Shown in pieces: positions 45,642 to 57,309 of a stretch of DNA of 64,000 nucleotides. This stretch comes from Dryas octopetala (Eukaryota > Streptophyta > Magnoliopsida > Rosales > Rosaceae), in the NCBI GenBank assembly GCA_963921425.1, contig OY992833.1, forward strand, positions 27,948,698 through 28,012,697. Reading direction: 5' to 3'. The stretch's first letter is position 1. The number at the start of each line of letters is the position of its first letter. The notes below the pieces were generated by a model that did no database searches, was not told the origin of the DNA, and saw only the letters and a program-made list of their open reading frames with translations. The position numbers and the translations under genes were made by a program.

Positions 45642-47411
45642 ATGACATTATTAGCCAACTCCTCGCGTCTGGGGCAAAAGCTCAAGATTTGGTCCACACA
45701 CCACTCTGTGTGCTCAGTAGATCTGAAGCTCATTTCTCTATTAGAATCCTGCAAACAAATCTCGCAAATCTCTCAAATCCATGGCTCTATGGTCAAGACC
45801 GGTCTTGACCATGACCCTTTCACCTTGAGCAAGCTTCTAGCTTCTTCCATCCGAGACACTGAATATGCGGCCTCCATTTTCAACCGTGTACAGAACCCAA
45901 ATCTCTTCATGTTCAATACCATGCTCAGAGCCTTTTCCATTAGCGATGAACCAAAACAAGCCTTTCTTATTTTCAATAACTTGAGGGCTCAGAATATCAT
46001 GCTAGACCAGTTCTCTTTCATCACGACGCTCAAAGCTTGTGCGCGTGAAATGGCCATTTGGACTGGCCAAGGGATTCATGGGATTGTTTTGAGGTCTGGG
46101 CATGGACTGTTTGTCAATGTAAAGAATACCCTTTTGCATTTTTACTCTATTTCTCTGAAAATTGAGGATGCCCATAAGTTGTTTGATGAGTTTCCTCAAG
46201 GAAATGATCTGATTTCATGGAATACTTTGATGGGTGGTTATCTTCATGCATGTCAGCCTCATGTGATCATAGATTTGTTTAAGCAAATGTGTAGTAGTGG
46301 TATTGAAGCTAGCGTAGCTACCGTTTTGAACCTTTTGTCTGCTATTGGTGATTTAGGAAGTAACCTTGGAAGAGAGTCTCTTCATGGTTACTGCATCAAG
46401 ATTGGCTTTTGCTCGGATTTACATGTGATTACTGCTTTGATTGACATGTATGCAAAGAATGGGCAAATAGGTTTAGGACGTCGAATTTTTGATGGGGTTG
46501 CTGTGAAGGATGTTGTTTTATGGAATTGTTTGGTAGACAAGTATGCAAAATGTGGCCTGGTAGAAGAAGCAGTAGCTTTGTTAAGGGTGATGAAACTTGA
46601 AAGCATGAAACCCAATGCATCGACACTGGCAGGATTGCTTTCGGCTTGTGCTGCCTCTGGGTCTGCAACTGTAGGGAGTTCCATTAACGATTATGTGCAA
46701 GAGGAGAGATTGGTTTTGGATGCGGTTCTAGGAACAGCTCTGGTTGATATGTATGCTAAATGTGGGTTTTTAGAGAAGGCTCTTGACATTTTTGAAAGCA
46801 TAGAAAGCAAAGATGTGAAATCATGGACAGCCATGATTTCGGGTTACGGGGTTCATGGGGAGGCAGGTAATGCCATAAGGCTATTCTACAAGATGGAAGA
46901 GGAAGGGTTCCAACCTAATGAAGTCACTTTCTTGGCAGTCTTAAGTGCTTGTAGCCATGGAGGGCTGGTGACAGAGGGAGTTCGATGTTTTGAGATAATG
47001 GTTTGCAAGTATGGGTTTGTGCCAAAGGTTGAACACTACGGTTGTATGGTCGATCTTTTGGGTCGTGCAGGGTTGTTGGAGGAAGCACATACATTGATTG
47101 AAAGCTTGCCCATTAAGAATGATGTTACTGCATGGCGTGCATTGCTTTCAGCTTGCAGGGTTTATGGATATGTTTCTCTTGGGGAATCTGTAAAGAGAGT
47201 GTTGGTGAATCTAAACGATGACCATCCCACCAATTCAATGCTACTATCAAGTACTTATGCGATTGCAGGAAGGTTGCCAGATCATACGAGCATGCAGGAA
47301 ATGGAGGATGAAAAGATGGCGAGAGAAGTGAAATTTAGGCCATTTCGAATGGAAGAAAACCTGATAAAGGAAGCTGGACGCAGCACAATTGAGATGGATA
47401 GTCAGGGTTGA
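45642..47411 (+). CDS. Pentatricopeptide repeat protein, PLS class, At1g26900-like
   Basis: Intronless frame of 589 residues, as is usual for plant PPR genes. Successive P, L and S motifs are visible, for example KLLASSIRDTEYAASIFNRV, NTMLRAFSISDEPKQAFLIF, ALIDMYAKNGQIGLGRRIFD, DVVLWNCLVDKYAKCGLVEE, TALVDMYAKCGFLEKALDIF and SWTAMISGYGVHGEAGNAIR. The HYGCMVDLLGRAGLLEEA and AWRALLSACRVYGYVSLGES blocks mark the start of an E-type C terminus. No DYW deaminase domain follows. Family role: sequence-specific RNA binding in mitochondria or plastids, usually for C-to-U editing, with PLS proteins lacking DYW recruiting a deaminase in trans. The transit peptide is not obvious. An upstream ATG at 45623 is in another frame. 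The best match from memory is At1g26900, annotated mitochondrial. Confidence 0.9.
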   Translation: MTLLANSSRLGQKLKIWSTHHSVCSVDLKLISLLESCKQISQISQIHGSMVKTGLDHDPFTLSKLLASSIRDTEYAASIFNRVQNPNLFMFNTMLRAFSISDEPKQAFLIFNNLRAQNIMLDQFSFITTLKACAREMAIWTGQGIHGIVLRSGHGLFVNVKNTLLHFYSISLKIEDAHKLFDEFPQGNDLISWNTLMGGYLHACQPHVIIDLFKQMCSSGIEASVATVLNLLSAIGDLGSNLGRESLHGYCIKIGFCSDLHVITALIDMYAKNGQIGLGRRIFDGVAVKDVVLWNCLVDKYAKCGLVEEAVALLRVMKLESMKPNASTLAGLLSACAASGSATVGSSINDYVQEERLVLDAVLGTALVDMYAKCGFLEKALDIFESIESKDVKSWTAMISGYGVHGEAGNAIRLFYKMEEEGFQPNEVTFLAVLSACSHGGLVTEGVRCFEIMVCKYGFVPKVEHYGCMVDLLGRAGLLEEAHTLIESLPIKNDVTAWRALLSACRVYGYVSLGESVKRVLVNLNDDHPTNSMLLSSTYAIAGRLPDHTSMQEMEDEKMAREVKFRPFRMEENLIKEAGRSTIEMDSQG

Positions 47412-48050
47412 AAAAAATAAAGTCCGCAGTATCACAGCAAATGACCCGGTATATTTTCTTCTTTTGTTTGCATATCAGGTAACGCTTGATGTGCTAACTT
47501 GGTGTTAGAGTCAGCACATCGTTCGTCACCTGCATGGATCATCCCACAGGTGATCAGGCCTCATACAGCTATAGTTTTAATTCATTTTCAAATTATAAAT
47601 CCTAAAAGAGGATTCAAGATTGGGTACCATTTGATTTCATGTGTGTGTTTTACTTGATTTCCATCAATAACAGTCGGAGTACCAAAAAAGAAACGCCTCC
47701 AAAAGAAAACACGAAATGAGATCCAGCTCAAAAACATGATTTTTGTTGATTAGTATTAGGACAATTTACAAAAAGAAAAGAATAAAAAACAGACGGAAAA
47801 TATCAACATCAACTGCAGAATATCTAGATTCCTCAAAAATGCCTCTTTCATCTTATAGATTTTTTTCCCAATTTGTGAAAAGTATATCCTTCCTACAGCT
47901 TTGACATTCTAATATCTCAGTCTACCTGCGAAATCTGACTCCAGATCCTTTTATCAAAACTCCACCGAATGATTTAGGGGTTAAAAATTTACACATTCCA
48001 GTGGAGAGGAAGAGTATTCATATGAGCCCTGCTTTTGGAGAGCTAACAGC
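47412..48050. other. Spacer between convergent PPR and PRAF genes
   Basis: The two genes converge, so this ~640-base stretch should hold both 3'UTRs. No other feature seen. Confidence 0.5.
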
Positions 48051-48053
48051 ATA

Positions 48054-51000
48054 TTAATCTCCACTTAGTATATTGTGCCGCTCACATAACTTGACCCCAT
48101 TTTCAGCCCACCATCTCTCTGCTTGTTCTTCATTGAAATGTCTCCGACTGTGGAACAACAATTGAATTTTCAGGAAACAAGATTGGTCCAAATACTTTCC
48201 AACAGGGTATTCAAATGCATATCATCAACATTCAATATACACCATGATATTATAAAGTTAACCATTTTCGTCAGTTGACATATAATTCCTATAAGTTTCT
48301 TACAAAGATTCTGGAATCAGAAAGGTATGCGTGCTTAGACGAATCGTGGATGTTGAGATGGATGACAAGCAAGAAAATGGTAAATGTTCTGCTGCCTAAG
48401 CCTTGGCCTTAGATATTACTTGGTTGCATTTATCATGCTTTTACAATAAAGAGGGGAAGAGATACCTGAAGCGAACACGTCTGAGTTCATTACCTCTGCC
48501 TGGCAAGGAGCATAAAGTTAAATACACACCAGGTTCATCTTGTATCACCCACTCTGACTTTCCAGTTTGTGATTTATTTCCATTAGCTAAGATTCGATCC
48601 ATTGAACTGCCCTTGGACTCAATTTCAGGAGTAGTTATGTTTGTCAGAGGGCTCTCTTTGGATAGCTGGTTTACAAAATTGATGGCATGTGCAATAGAAC
48701 CTGCATTGCAGCTGGCAATATGTCCTTCTGGCACTCTTTCAGCCATCTCCTTCAGCTGTTTAAAACCATCCACAACATCAGAAAATAACTAATAAATAGG
48801 ATAGTTGCAAATCCTAATAAATAGGATAGTTGCGGCTGGCAGTATGTCCTTCTGGCAACCTCCTGGAGAGTAATATACTGCGTCTTTATTATTGTGTTAC
48901 TTGTATGATGACTCTGATTGCTTCAAATTAGCTTAACATGGAAAAAAATCACATTAATAGTATACAGTGTATGCTTATCTGGTCAGTCCCAGCCAATGAC
49001 ATGTCAGACACTCTGCTCCTAAATTGAAAGATCTAAGGATTGTATAGTTATTTCATGTGGAGGACAATTTTTTAAAATCCATTAATTGAGTATATAAACC
49101 TCATTTCTTGTGCTAAAAAACACATTAGAAAAATAAACTATTGAACAGAGAAGATTTGCAACCTGAGCAGTTAGAGACTTAATAACTTCCTTTGCAGAAT
49201 TGCATTTTTCGGCTTCATCTGCAGCTATTGCAGAGACCTCCTTCAATTGCTTTGATGTTCTTACAAGTTCAGCTTCAAGATGTTGGGATTTGCAAGTAAG
49301 GTCTTCTACCTGCATAGTTTTTTGAATCACTTTCAGCTTAGGGTACATCACTACAAATTTTAAAGTAGAAAAGGAAATTTAACCATTTATGTCACTTCGT
49401 AGTTCAATGCAAAAATGAAAAAGAGAAAGCCCCTAATTTTCCTATTAATGTAAATTTAAATCCAATGCCTCAGTTCATAATCATCCAGGCTCACTCCTCT
49501 TCCTTTTGTAGTTACAAAAGTTTAAAGGTTCAAGCCCTTTAAGTCACTACCACAAGGAGGTTCTTCAGGCTAGTCAGAGAATAGTCATAATCTTTTAGTG
49601 TCCAAGTGTATTTTTCCTGCTAATATGCACATGCCCTCTCAAAAATATTATGCATAAAAAGAGTTACTCTGGTCTTAATCCTGTATAGTATCTTGACCTC
49701 CAAAAAAGAACCCCCTAGAATGAATTAAGAGCTTGAAACAATGTTAAACTCTGTCATGAAACTTGAGAATTTTGCAGTCTACAGAGTCACTTCTGACATC
49801 TGAGTTTATAGCTGAAGCAAGAATTGGACCTGGACATAGTTTTGAAAAACTCAGAGCATTAGGAATATGTACTGATTTTTCAATAAATTTAGAAAAGACC
49901 TTTTCTAGAAATATGATACCCATGATTTTTAATTTATGTACTGTCAGAAGTCTTTGGAGATCAATGATGGTCTACTTCTATACCTCAACCTTCTGCACTG
50001 CTACTCCGCAGAAAAAAAAAAAAAGAGGCATTCCCCCAAAAGAGAAAGGATATAGCATGAAGTCAAGAATACAGACCAGATAAAAAAAAAAAATCAAGAA
50101 TACAGAATACCTAATTAACTCTTATCAAATGAACGGGGAAAATTGACCTTTCAGAGCATATAGAATTTAAAAACACATATTTATCTCAAGTTATTCCACT
50201 ACTGATATTGTACATTTTGATTATGATTTAGCTGTATGCAAGGATGTCATTAATATATAAGATTAAAGTCAATAAAGCACTATAAAGAAGCTTACCTGAG
50301 ACCTTAAACTTATGATTTGTTGGCTCAAACTTCCATTTAGATGTTTTGGATCCTCAAAAATTTCTTCAGAAGACAGAGGAGGGCTTGACCTTCCTGAAAC
50401 AGGAGATGCAAACTGAGAAGCCTTTATAGAAGCAGGAACAGAAGCTGATATAACTTTTTGTGAATCTCCATTAAGAGACGTTGATGCTTTTGACAAATTA
50501 AATCCCCCTAACTGCAATTGTCCGTTTAGCATGGGAAAGACACGGCTATCTCGCACTTCTGGTTTTCTGTCATTCCTAGGATGCCTGTTTTCAATTTGAT
50601 TGGCTGAGCCAAAAGATGAGAGTCTGGAGAGTGTTGCCCGTAACATAGGGATCAGACTCTCTTTATCTGCCACCTCATTGGATTTATGACGTACATTTCC
50701 ACTTCTAATATTAGAACTTCGCACAGCAGAACTAACTTCTGCGGCCTTCTTTAGTTTTGTATAACAGTCGTCACACACCCGATATGGCTTGTTCATATTT
50801 GGAGCCAAGGCTGCTTTCAGAGATTTCTTGCTGCTGCATACTTTGCAGAAGACTTGCCCACAATTGTAACAATTATGACGTTTTCTTCTGAAACCAAAGG
50901 GATTATGACAACCAGAGCAAACAGAATGGTCAGCACTTGATACCCATTTATGGACACAAATAACGGCCGTAAGGTTTGGACCACATACTACACTCTTCAC

Positions 51001-53804
51001 TTGCTTATCCTTTATAGAATCAACGAGGGTAGGTGTATCTCTATGATCATTGTCTCCATGGCCTAATTGCCCATTTGAACCCCTTCCCCAGGTATAAACC
51101 TCTGTCTTGGAAGTCAAAACTGCAACGTGATAAGAACCACTGGCAATTTCTTCAACAAAACTATCTGCAATTTTACCCTCAACCGGAGTGGGAGCTTTTC
51201 CATCAGCTAAAGGACTGCCAAGCTGTCCATAGGCAGCACTTCCCATTGTATAAACTTGTCCTGAGGTTGTAAGGACAACTGTGAGATTATAACCGCAGGC
51301 TACTTGACATATATTTTTATGAACCAATGTAACTACACATTCAGGAATTAGTCTAGATTCTTCATCACCGTGTCCAAGTTGGCCTTTATCTCCATCCCCC
51401 CAGGTGTACAGCTTTCCAGATGAAGAGTTACCAGAAGTCTCAGAAGATGGTTCATTCATTACTTCAACAACCGCAGCAGTGTGCCAAACACCACAAGAAA
51501 CCCTTGTTGTTCTTAGCCCTCTCAATGTTTCCACCTCCCGTGGAGCACCTGTGCTACTATGATTCCCATGGCCTAAGGCACCAAAAGAACCATCCCCGAA
51601 GGTAAATAACTGACCAGCTGATGTCACAGCAGCTGTATGCCAGGGTCCACAAGAGATATAGGATACATGTATACCTTCCAAGTGCCCACGCACCTTTTTG
51701 GGAATCCAGTGACTAACCTCACTTCCATGCCCAAGCAGACCAATATTATGAGTACCATCACCCCATGTATAAAGATCTCCAGAAAGTGTAACAGCACAAG
51801 TGTGATACTCCCCACATGCCACTAATTCAACATTCATGCCACTAAGAGCATCAATGAGCTTTGGGTGGGAAACATCTGCTTCTACACCATGACCAAGCCT
51901 GCCTCCTGACTCCTCTCCCCAACTGAAGATTTCCCCTTGCTTGGTGACCAGCACAGCATGTCTGGCACCGCAAGCAATTCCATGAACATCTACAACCACT
52001 GTCGATTCCAATTCCTTAGGCATAAGAGCATCCATCCGAGAACAAAATAAACTCCCTACTCTATGCACACCACCTCCTAGTGCTCCACCACCAATACCTT
52101 CACCCCAAATGAAAACATCTCCTAAAGCATCAAAATCTTCATGACAAGAACCTTGACTTGACGAGCTTACAGCACTAGATAAACTAACTCGAAATGCTTC
52201 AGATGCAGAACTTCGACCATTTGAGTTCTCTACAGATGCTGGTGATAATGAGGAATTAGAAACTGATTCAGCTGTGACACTCTTGGTGGCTGCAGTATAT
52301 GATATTATGTCAGCGAATGCCCTTCCTAATCTACTGTGTGGTGTATTCTCCAAGGGAACCCCCTCTGTATCTCCTGAATCCTGTAGTATTTTGTAACAAT
52401 AGTAAATACCAAGAAATAAACTGTAAATTCTTAATACATTATGATATCCCTTTTTTTTTTTTTGAGGAAAAGGAAAGTAGAGGATAAAATAAAATGTCAC
52501 TGACACAGATAAATGGCACAAATGATGGAGAAACTCTTCGATTACGAGCATGGGGACTATCTATTGATGCGCCGTCACTTTTTGACTCGCCTCTCCAGTT
52601 CCGGTAGTTACCTCGAGTGATTAATGCTTTAAGACCAACAAACCAAACTTCAGCTTCATCCTTGTCTTTACATATCTGTCCAAAAGGGTAGTGATGTATT
52701 AAACCATGATACTAACAGATATGATTTATCAGGTTTTCCTTTTTCTATTTTGAGCATAAAGTTCTCAGTTTTTACTTGTTTAACATGTAATTGCAAAATG
52801 AACCTTGATATACTGACTGCCAAAAGTTAAAGGTGTTTTCTGTGTCAAATATCTCTAGAAATATACTCACCAGGTCCAAGGACCTATCATTGCATAGGAG
52901 TGAAAATGATTGATACTCCTTTTCAGGCCGTGGGTACCGCTGAAATATCGCCTGGAAGAAAAAGCCACAGTTGTATTTAACAAATATTTTTGGAAATTAA
53001 GGAGAATGCAAACAAAGGACACAACAATAAAAGAAAAGTAGGAGCTAGATAATTAGTAAAACCTACAAAGAACGCATCTCAAATATAAGCTTCTTACAAA
53101 ATCAGGCATAAGCATTTAAGAACATTTTGAAGGTTTGATAATACAGTTCAGCTCTGACTGTGAGTGGAAATTTTCTGACAAAAGAGAATGAAAATGGAAA
53201 CTTACAGTACGCTGGCCAGGAATAATTGTTGAAACATGACTAAGTTTAAGCGATTTTTCTTCTTTTCCAGAGTACCATATCAATAGAGACTCGTCCTGAA
53301 ACAAAACCAAAATGATCTGAGTCAACAGAACAGAAATGAAAGAAGCAATATGTCAAAGGCAACTTACACTAGAAAGCCGGAATGGGCAGAATTTTGGCTT
53401 CCCTCTGCGCCCATATTTTAACAAAGCTGCACCTTTCTTGAGTGCTGTTATGGCCTGGAAGTAGAATGAAGAAACGTAAGCGTCCACAAGGAGCTACATG
53501 TGCTAATAATACAAGAGCATAAAAAGTGCACTAAGGAAGCTTAATGCTTCATGCTTCAATACATTATTTAGGAAAAAATATTCGTCATCATCACTTAAAT
53601 GACTACATACATCACTTGAGACATATACATCATGCATAGCAAAATAGCATACGTGGTGCAATCAGTTAAATTCTCAAGTGAGCAAAATGATCTACTGAAT
53701 AGAACCCAACAGTCACAATAACAGTTAATCTCATGAGAAATAAATAATTGTTGTACCTGGTCAATATCCCTATCGGCGGGAACGCTTCTCTGAGGACTAG
53801 CCAT
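48054..53804 (-). CDS. PH-RCC1-FYVE-BRX domain protein (PRAF family)
   Basis: Nine coding exons: 53757-53804, 53368-53454, 53206-53295, 52871-52951, 52505-52675, 50296-52380, 49163-49309, 48466-48755 and 48054-48147. They join to 1030 residues, the usual family length. Residues ~10-140 form a PH domain (AITALKKGAALLKYGRRGKP, CPFRLSSDESLLIWYSGKEE, EVWFVGLKALI). Seven RCC1 blades span ~245-635 (GDVFIWGEG, EIFSWGEESGGRLGHG, LYTWGDG, VYTWGRGSNGQLGHG). A FYVE zinc finger spans ~636-700 (CSGCHNPFGFRRKRHNCYNC, then RVCDDCY). Exon 7 is a short coiled coil. A BRX domain ends the protein (EWVIQDEPGVYLTL, RRHFNEEQAERWWAENGVKL). Family knowledge: PRAF proteins bind phosphoinositides and some act as guanine-exchange factors in membrane traffic and cell polarity. 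The donor of exon 5 (TGT|GTCAGT) is weak. Confidence 0.93.
48708..48857. repeat. Exon 8 segment duplicated into the adjacent PRAF intron
   Basis: GCAGCTGGCAATATGTCCTT in exon 8 (48708) reappears as GCGGCTGGCAGTATGTCCTT in intron 7 (48832), continuing to CTGGCA. Just before the second copy, AATAAATAGGATAGTTGC occurs twice (48791-48808 and 48816-48833). This suggests a local duplication or slippage event. Confidence 0.7.
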
Positions 53805-55499
53805 TCAAGTTGCAATATCAGGTTTTGTCCAGAAGTACAAGACCCAAAGCCCATTTGAACAACACCGTCTAATAGTTTCAATACCATAACCCAATTCCCA
53901 ACTTCTCCCCATCCAACCAAAAATAAACAACAACAAAAAAAAATTACTCTGCTTTTGAGCCTAAAGAAAATTGATTTGCTTCATCTCTAACCCATTATAA
54001 CCGCAAATGAACAATCTTGCAGCTCAAGAAACTCAACCCCAAGACCTTAGAATTTCACAATGCCATAAAACTAAACCCCCAAAGGCCATACACGGGGGCT
54101 CCACTGATCAAGACTCAGCTCTGAAACAGCTCAAACCACTTCCTCAGAAATCAAAGAAACCCTAGAATTCAAATGCACGGTCGGATTCCTCCGGAACTCT
54201 TGGATTTTCGAATTTTTGGACACCAAAACAAGCAGTCTAAACCGGAACAAGCAGAGATTGGGGCAACGAAGGTTGAGTTTACCTACATTGCGACAAAGTT
54301 GCAGAAATCCGCCGAATGTTGGCCATTTCCCAAAAATCCGACGTCGTTCAGTTCTCAGAAAAGAGAGAGAGAGAAGGGGAAAAGAAAATCAGAGAAGTAA
54401 GAGCTTGACAATGTCGGTGAGGGTGAGGTCGTCGTCAATGTGATTCCCAGAGGTTTGGGGGTTGTTAATTGTTATTTGTTAACGTGCGCCCCTCTCTTTC
54501 TTTCTCTTTCTTTCTTTCTTTCTCTCTCTCGGGTTTAACTGTTCGTTTTGTCTCTCCTTCCTGATTACCAAATCAATTATTCGCCACGTCACCAACTGAA
54601 ATCTCCGGGATGGGGATGGCCGGATGGGGATGCTTTGCTTTTGTCTTGTCTTTAATTTATTTGGAGGTTGGTGCCAGTATTAATGTCTTTATTTTTTTAT
54701 TTTATTTTTATCCCTATTTTTTTAGTATCTTTATATTTTATTCACTTAAATTTTAAGACCAATTTTATTTTATCACTTAAAAAAAAATTATGTTAATTTA
54801 TTATTTGAATTTAAAATTTATTACAATGTGCAATATTTATCCAATTCTAATATATTAATCTTTTCAACTCAATTTTATATTTAAAATAAAATTCAAAAAC
54901 TCCGCCCAACCCCAACTCTGCCTCCCTCTCGATCTCCACCCAGCAACACATCTCCGACCACCCATTCCCCCACCCAACCAGGCCTTCCTTTCCTTTTTTC
55001 TTTCTTTCTCTAAATTGGAGACCACCTACCTTACAGTAATGTGACTATGTCCCTAAGGTGCTTTTAAAAAATTAAAAAACAATTATTTTAGTCATTTAAT
55101 GATTAGAGTAATTAGCTATTTATCTCGTAATATTTCTTTCTATAATATTATAAATGTCTTAAGTTAATCTTAGATGGAAAAAATAGTTAGGACGTAACAA
55201 CTTTTTAATGTTCCCTTAACTCATACAAATTTATAAATTTTCTAAAATATATATATATACTAAAAAGCATACTTAATAGGAAAGCAAAAGTTGTCCTAAA
55301 AGACTTAAAAGTTATGAATCCTTGAAGGTTTCAACATTTTCAAAAGTTGTCGAGCCCTTTTGAATAAGAATTTTGTTTTTCCATGTTATCCCATTTTATA
55401 TGACCACAAACAATGCTTGTTGAAATCTTCAAAGAAGGATATGTCATGAAAATGACATGTATGTCTTTGTTGGGTAGACTGTAGAGACTTGAAATCATT

Positions 55500-55500
<1 letters not shown>
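53805..55500. other. PRAF leader region and upstream spacer
   Basis: The minus-strand 5'UTR probably lies in 53805-54480. A CT-rich pyrimidine patch (54495-54530) lies near the likely transcription start. Upstream of it is AT-rich spacer, then a CCCAACCC-rich patch near 54900-54980. Small frames at 54173-54443 are not credible genes. Confidence 0.45.

Positions 55501-55502
<2 letters not shown>

Positions 55503-55558
<56 letters not shown>
55503..55558. repeat. (GA)28 microsatellite
   Basis: Fifty-six uninterrupted bases of GA. Likely highly length-polymorphic. It lies about 440 bases beyond the stop codon of the HVA22-like gene. Confidence 0.95.
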
Positions 55559-55562
<4 letters not shown>

Positions 55563-56001
55563 TTTAATTTGCCACATGCAGTGAAGAATTCAAGAAAAGT
55601 TTTGGTGGTTAATTGATCGATCTTGTTTAAATTGTACTGGGGTTGCCAGTTGTAGATCGATTATTCGGAATTATGATTAAGTTGATTTTACATTAATTAA
55701 TTGTTAAATGAGTTTCAGCTCTGAGTTAAGCTGCACACGTTGATCAACATGAAATTGTTTTTATTCTGAATTTGTGATGCAAGAGATGTTTGTACGTATA
55801 GTGTGTTTGAAAATGGAAGCAGCAGCACTGATGGAGCCGATCGATAAACTCAAAAGGGAAAAGCAAAACCAAGTTAACACACACTCAATTTCATTTCATG
55901 ATTTTAAGCAAACCAAATGGGTTGAGGGGATCGAGGACAGCATAACGATAAGTCCGGCCATAACTATTAACCAAGACAAAGAGACTGCGAATGATCATCG
56001 A

Positions 56002-57206
56002 TCAGTACATATAATCATCATCAAAGATCATGTAATTGTTGCTCCTCCTGGCTCTTGATTCTCTATCAGCCTGCAAATTAGAAACACAAATATAACCTCA
56101 CATCACATATGCCACCAAACGCATACGAAAAATTGGTATAAATTGGTTGATGTTGATCTCAAGAATACAGACCCTGTAGCAGATATATTAGGATTATATA
56201 GAAGAGAAAGTATGGCTGCATGTACACATATATATAGATACAAGAAAAGCAGAAGAAAACGAATTAATATACCTTGCTTATAAGCCTTTCAAATGCTTCT
56301 GTCCCATGCTCTTCCATGTACTTTTCAGCAGCAGTTAAAACATCATCCGGTTTTCTGAAGATGTCCTTCTTTCTTGGAATATACCAGATCTGATGAGCAG
56401 TTTGTGGGTTCATATAGTATGGTCTAATAAAGCGCTGATACACATATGCTGCCCCATTGAAGTGTGGCAGCACCAACCAACATGTAACAATCAACTTGGC
56501 ATAAGCCCAAATGGGGAAGCTGCGCGCACACACCGATTGTTACAAACTTAGTTGAAAATGTACTAATAAAGCATATATAGTAAGTAGTAACAAGAAAAAA
56601 GCAGTAATTGAGCTGGCTAGGCTAGCTCACCATTCAAGGACTTTGGCAAATGTGAGCTCGAAGAGTGTTATCAAAGAATACAGAACCCAATAGGTAAGCC
56701 ATTGTTGATCATCAGTACGTGACTTGGTCTCTATTGCCTTGATCGAAGCATATCTGTCAAAAAACAATGAGAAGCATATATATAACACGTACTGTAAATT
56801 TCAACTTACTGAAGAGTACATGTATAGGTGACTGCGCACATGCATGCATGTTCACACATTACATCTGATTTAGTGTTGAAGAAAAAGGCACAGAGTGACA
56901 CCATATATACTTACAGGGGGTAAACTAGAGTGACAAGAGGCCTGCAGATATGAGAAACAAAGAAGCTTACTTAGAAATTAATGACCAAAACAATTAAGCA
57001 CATTAATTGATGCCAAAATCTCTCAGTAGTAATGCAATGCATGTATGTATATTAATTGTATTTCATGCATGTGCTGAATTATGAGTAATTATGATAAATG
57101 GAGCATATATATCATATGTAGTTTTAGAATTTAGCTAGAGAGAGACGTACAAAGCAAGGACATCAAAGTTGTTAGCCACAACTTGGAGAAAATTCCCAGA
57201 ACCCAT
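56002..57206 (-). CDS. HVA22C: HVA22-like TB2/DP1 (REEP family) protein, HVA22c type
   Basis: Five coding exons: 57151-57206, 56915-56941, 56631-56753, 56273-56519 and 56002-56070. All junctions are GT-AG and give 173 residues. The TB2/DP1 domain includes LVTLVYPLYASIKAIE, DDQQWLTYWVLYSLITLFEL, FPIWAYAKLIVTCWLVLPHF and NGAAYVYQRFIRPYY. A helix AAEKYMEEHGTEAFERLISK and the subclass C terminus NNYMIFDDDYMY follow. Family role: hairpin membrane protein of the tubular ER, related to yeast Yop1p and human REEPs; plant HVA22 genes are often ABA- or stress-induced. The usual LEWFPIW motif reads LECFPIW across the exon 3/4 junction. A 5'UTR intron acceptor (TTTACAG, near 57303) and a short upstream ORF precede the ATG. 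Confidence 0.92.
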
Positions 57207-57245
57207 ATCTCTTGCTATAGTAATACAATGGCTGTCTTTGTTGAG

Positions 57246-57263
57246 TTATAGCTTCTGGTTCAT
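57246..57263 (-). other. Five-codon upstream ORF in the HVA22-like leader
   Basis: On the minus strand an ATG at 57263 opens MNQKL and ends with TAA at 57246, 40 bases before the HVA22 start codon. It lies inside the inferred leader exon. If translated it could reduce or condition initiation at the main ATG. Confidence 0.4.
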
Positions 57264-57309
57264 CTGGGTCTTAAAAGAGTGAGACAGGGTTTCAAAAAGT
57301 TGCCTGTAA

